A program made the translations under genes and the position numbers. 17,471 nucleotides of DNA from Hymenopellis radicata. Taxonomy: Eukaryota; Basidiomycota; Agaricomycetes; Agaricales; Physalacriaceae. The notes beneath the pieces were generated by a model. That model was not told where the DNA came from. It saw only the letters and a list, made by a program, of their open reading frames with translations, and searched no databases. The stretch is taken from assembly GCA_015501595.1 (NCBI GenBank), contig JADNRX010000947.1, positions 1-17,471 of the forward strand. The letters run 5' to 3'. Below, piece by piece: positions 17,011 through 17,471 of the stretch (positions are counted from its first letter, which is position 1; each line of letters begins with the position of its first letter).

Positions 17011-17471
17011 TTACCTAGTCTCCATCTTGACCGGGGCAGCGTCATACGTCCGGAACGAACGCGTTCTGACCTCCAAGGTCCTCATGTTGACCAACACCAG
17101 TGTCCCCGTAGATGCAAAGTCGGGCACCAACACAAGCCTACATTGCGTTTTGCCGTCTTCACCCAGAGCAAGTTTTGTCGCAAAGCGTCCCTGGCCACCC
17201 ACGAAATACACATCGGGCGTGCCATGGAATAAAAAGGGATCGCTCTGGTGATACGGATGACACCAAAGCGTATCTGGTGCAGTCGGAGCCATATGTCTCC
17301 ACCTCAGCGTCGACTCTAATATCGAGAGACGCGTAGCAGGAGGGGATGCCAAATATTTAAACATGTCGTTCAATGGTTGGCCCGAGTTGACTAGTATAGT
17401 GCGCGAAATTGGGGTCCTCTCCTCTGCGCCAGCACCCAAACGAAGGTATGTCGGGTTTGTTTCACATGAAA
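17011..17471 (-). CDS. DNA polymerase delta small subunit (POLD2/Cdc1), C-terminal part
   Basis: The gene runs off the right edge; only its 3' end, about 153 codons, is in the window, with the stop at 17013-17011. Diagnostic strings are ILVNSGQPLNDMFKYL, LESTLRWRHMAPTAPDTLWC, YHQSDPFLFHGTPDVYFVGG, RLVLVPDFASTGTLVLVN and a final RTLEVRTRSF. These belong to the calcineurin-like, catalytically dead phosphodiesterase domain of the B subunit, which bridges the polymerase delta catalytic subunit and the third subunit in the nucleus. The frame is open to the window edge with no intron visible in this segment. It is tail-to-tail with VPS22, with 78 bp between stops. Confidence 0.92.
   Translation of the reverse strand, partial: SCETNPTYLRLGAGAEERTPISRTILVNSGQPLNDMFKYLASPPATRLSILESTLRWRHMAPTAPDTLWCHPYHQSDPFLFHGTPDVYFVGGQGRFATKLALGEDGKTQCRLVLVPDFASTGTLVLVNMRTLEVRTRSFRTYDAAPVKMETR

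Overview
The window looks like nuclear DNA from a filamentous basidiomycete, most likely an Agaricomycete. It is gene-dense, and nearly all introns are 46-65 nt and can be placed by homology. Housekeeping genes with fungal sequence signatures alternate with a lineage-expanded kinase-like gene and small non-autonomous transposons. I saw no tRNA, rRNA, CRISPR array or bacterial gene.

Left part (1-5735), accessory in character. Positions 1-600 hold nothing I recognise. A 322-bp foldback element (609-930, near-perfect 125-bp arms, target duplication) lies about 115 bp upstream of a six-exon kinase-like gene (1047-2589, +). Next comes a five-exon chorismate mutase (3041-4169, +), which makes prephenate for Phe/Tyr synthesis. 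A 1324-bp LTR element with no coding capacity (4326-5649) follows. It has two identical 157-bp LTRs, a 5-bp target duplication, a primer-binding site resembling half of the initiator tRNA, and internal tandem repeats.

Right part (5736-17471), a conserved block with strictly alternating strands. The genes are: a TMEM184/organic solute transporter-type membrane protein (-), TFIIIC subunit 5 (+), a CCDC97-like protein (-), an unrecognised serine/proline-rich membrane protein (+), an acyl-CoA-binding protein of ACBD5/Atg37 type (-), ESCRT-II subunit Vps22/SNF8 (+), and the 3' part of the DNA polymerase delta small subunit (-, cut by the window edge). Neighbours therefore share divergent promoters (8279-8605, 11525-12275, 16054-16182) or converge at their 3' ends. 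Apart from this layout the genes serve unrelated pathways: aromatic amino acid synthesis, Pol III transcription, splicing-associated functions, acyl-CoA/peroxisome biology, endosomal sorting and replication.

Points most worth checking: a single-base frameshift in the conserved N-terminal domain of the TFIIIC gene; two GC-AG introns, one of which splits the chorismate mutase active-site helix and can be misread in frame; a 14-nt microexon in the acyl-CoA-binding gene; the very young LTR element; and a 55-codon upstream ORF that may be an unannotated first exon. I found no convincing new multi-gene system.
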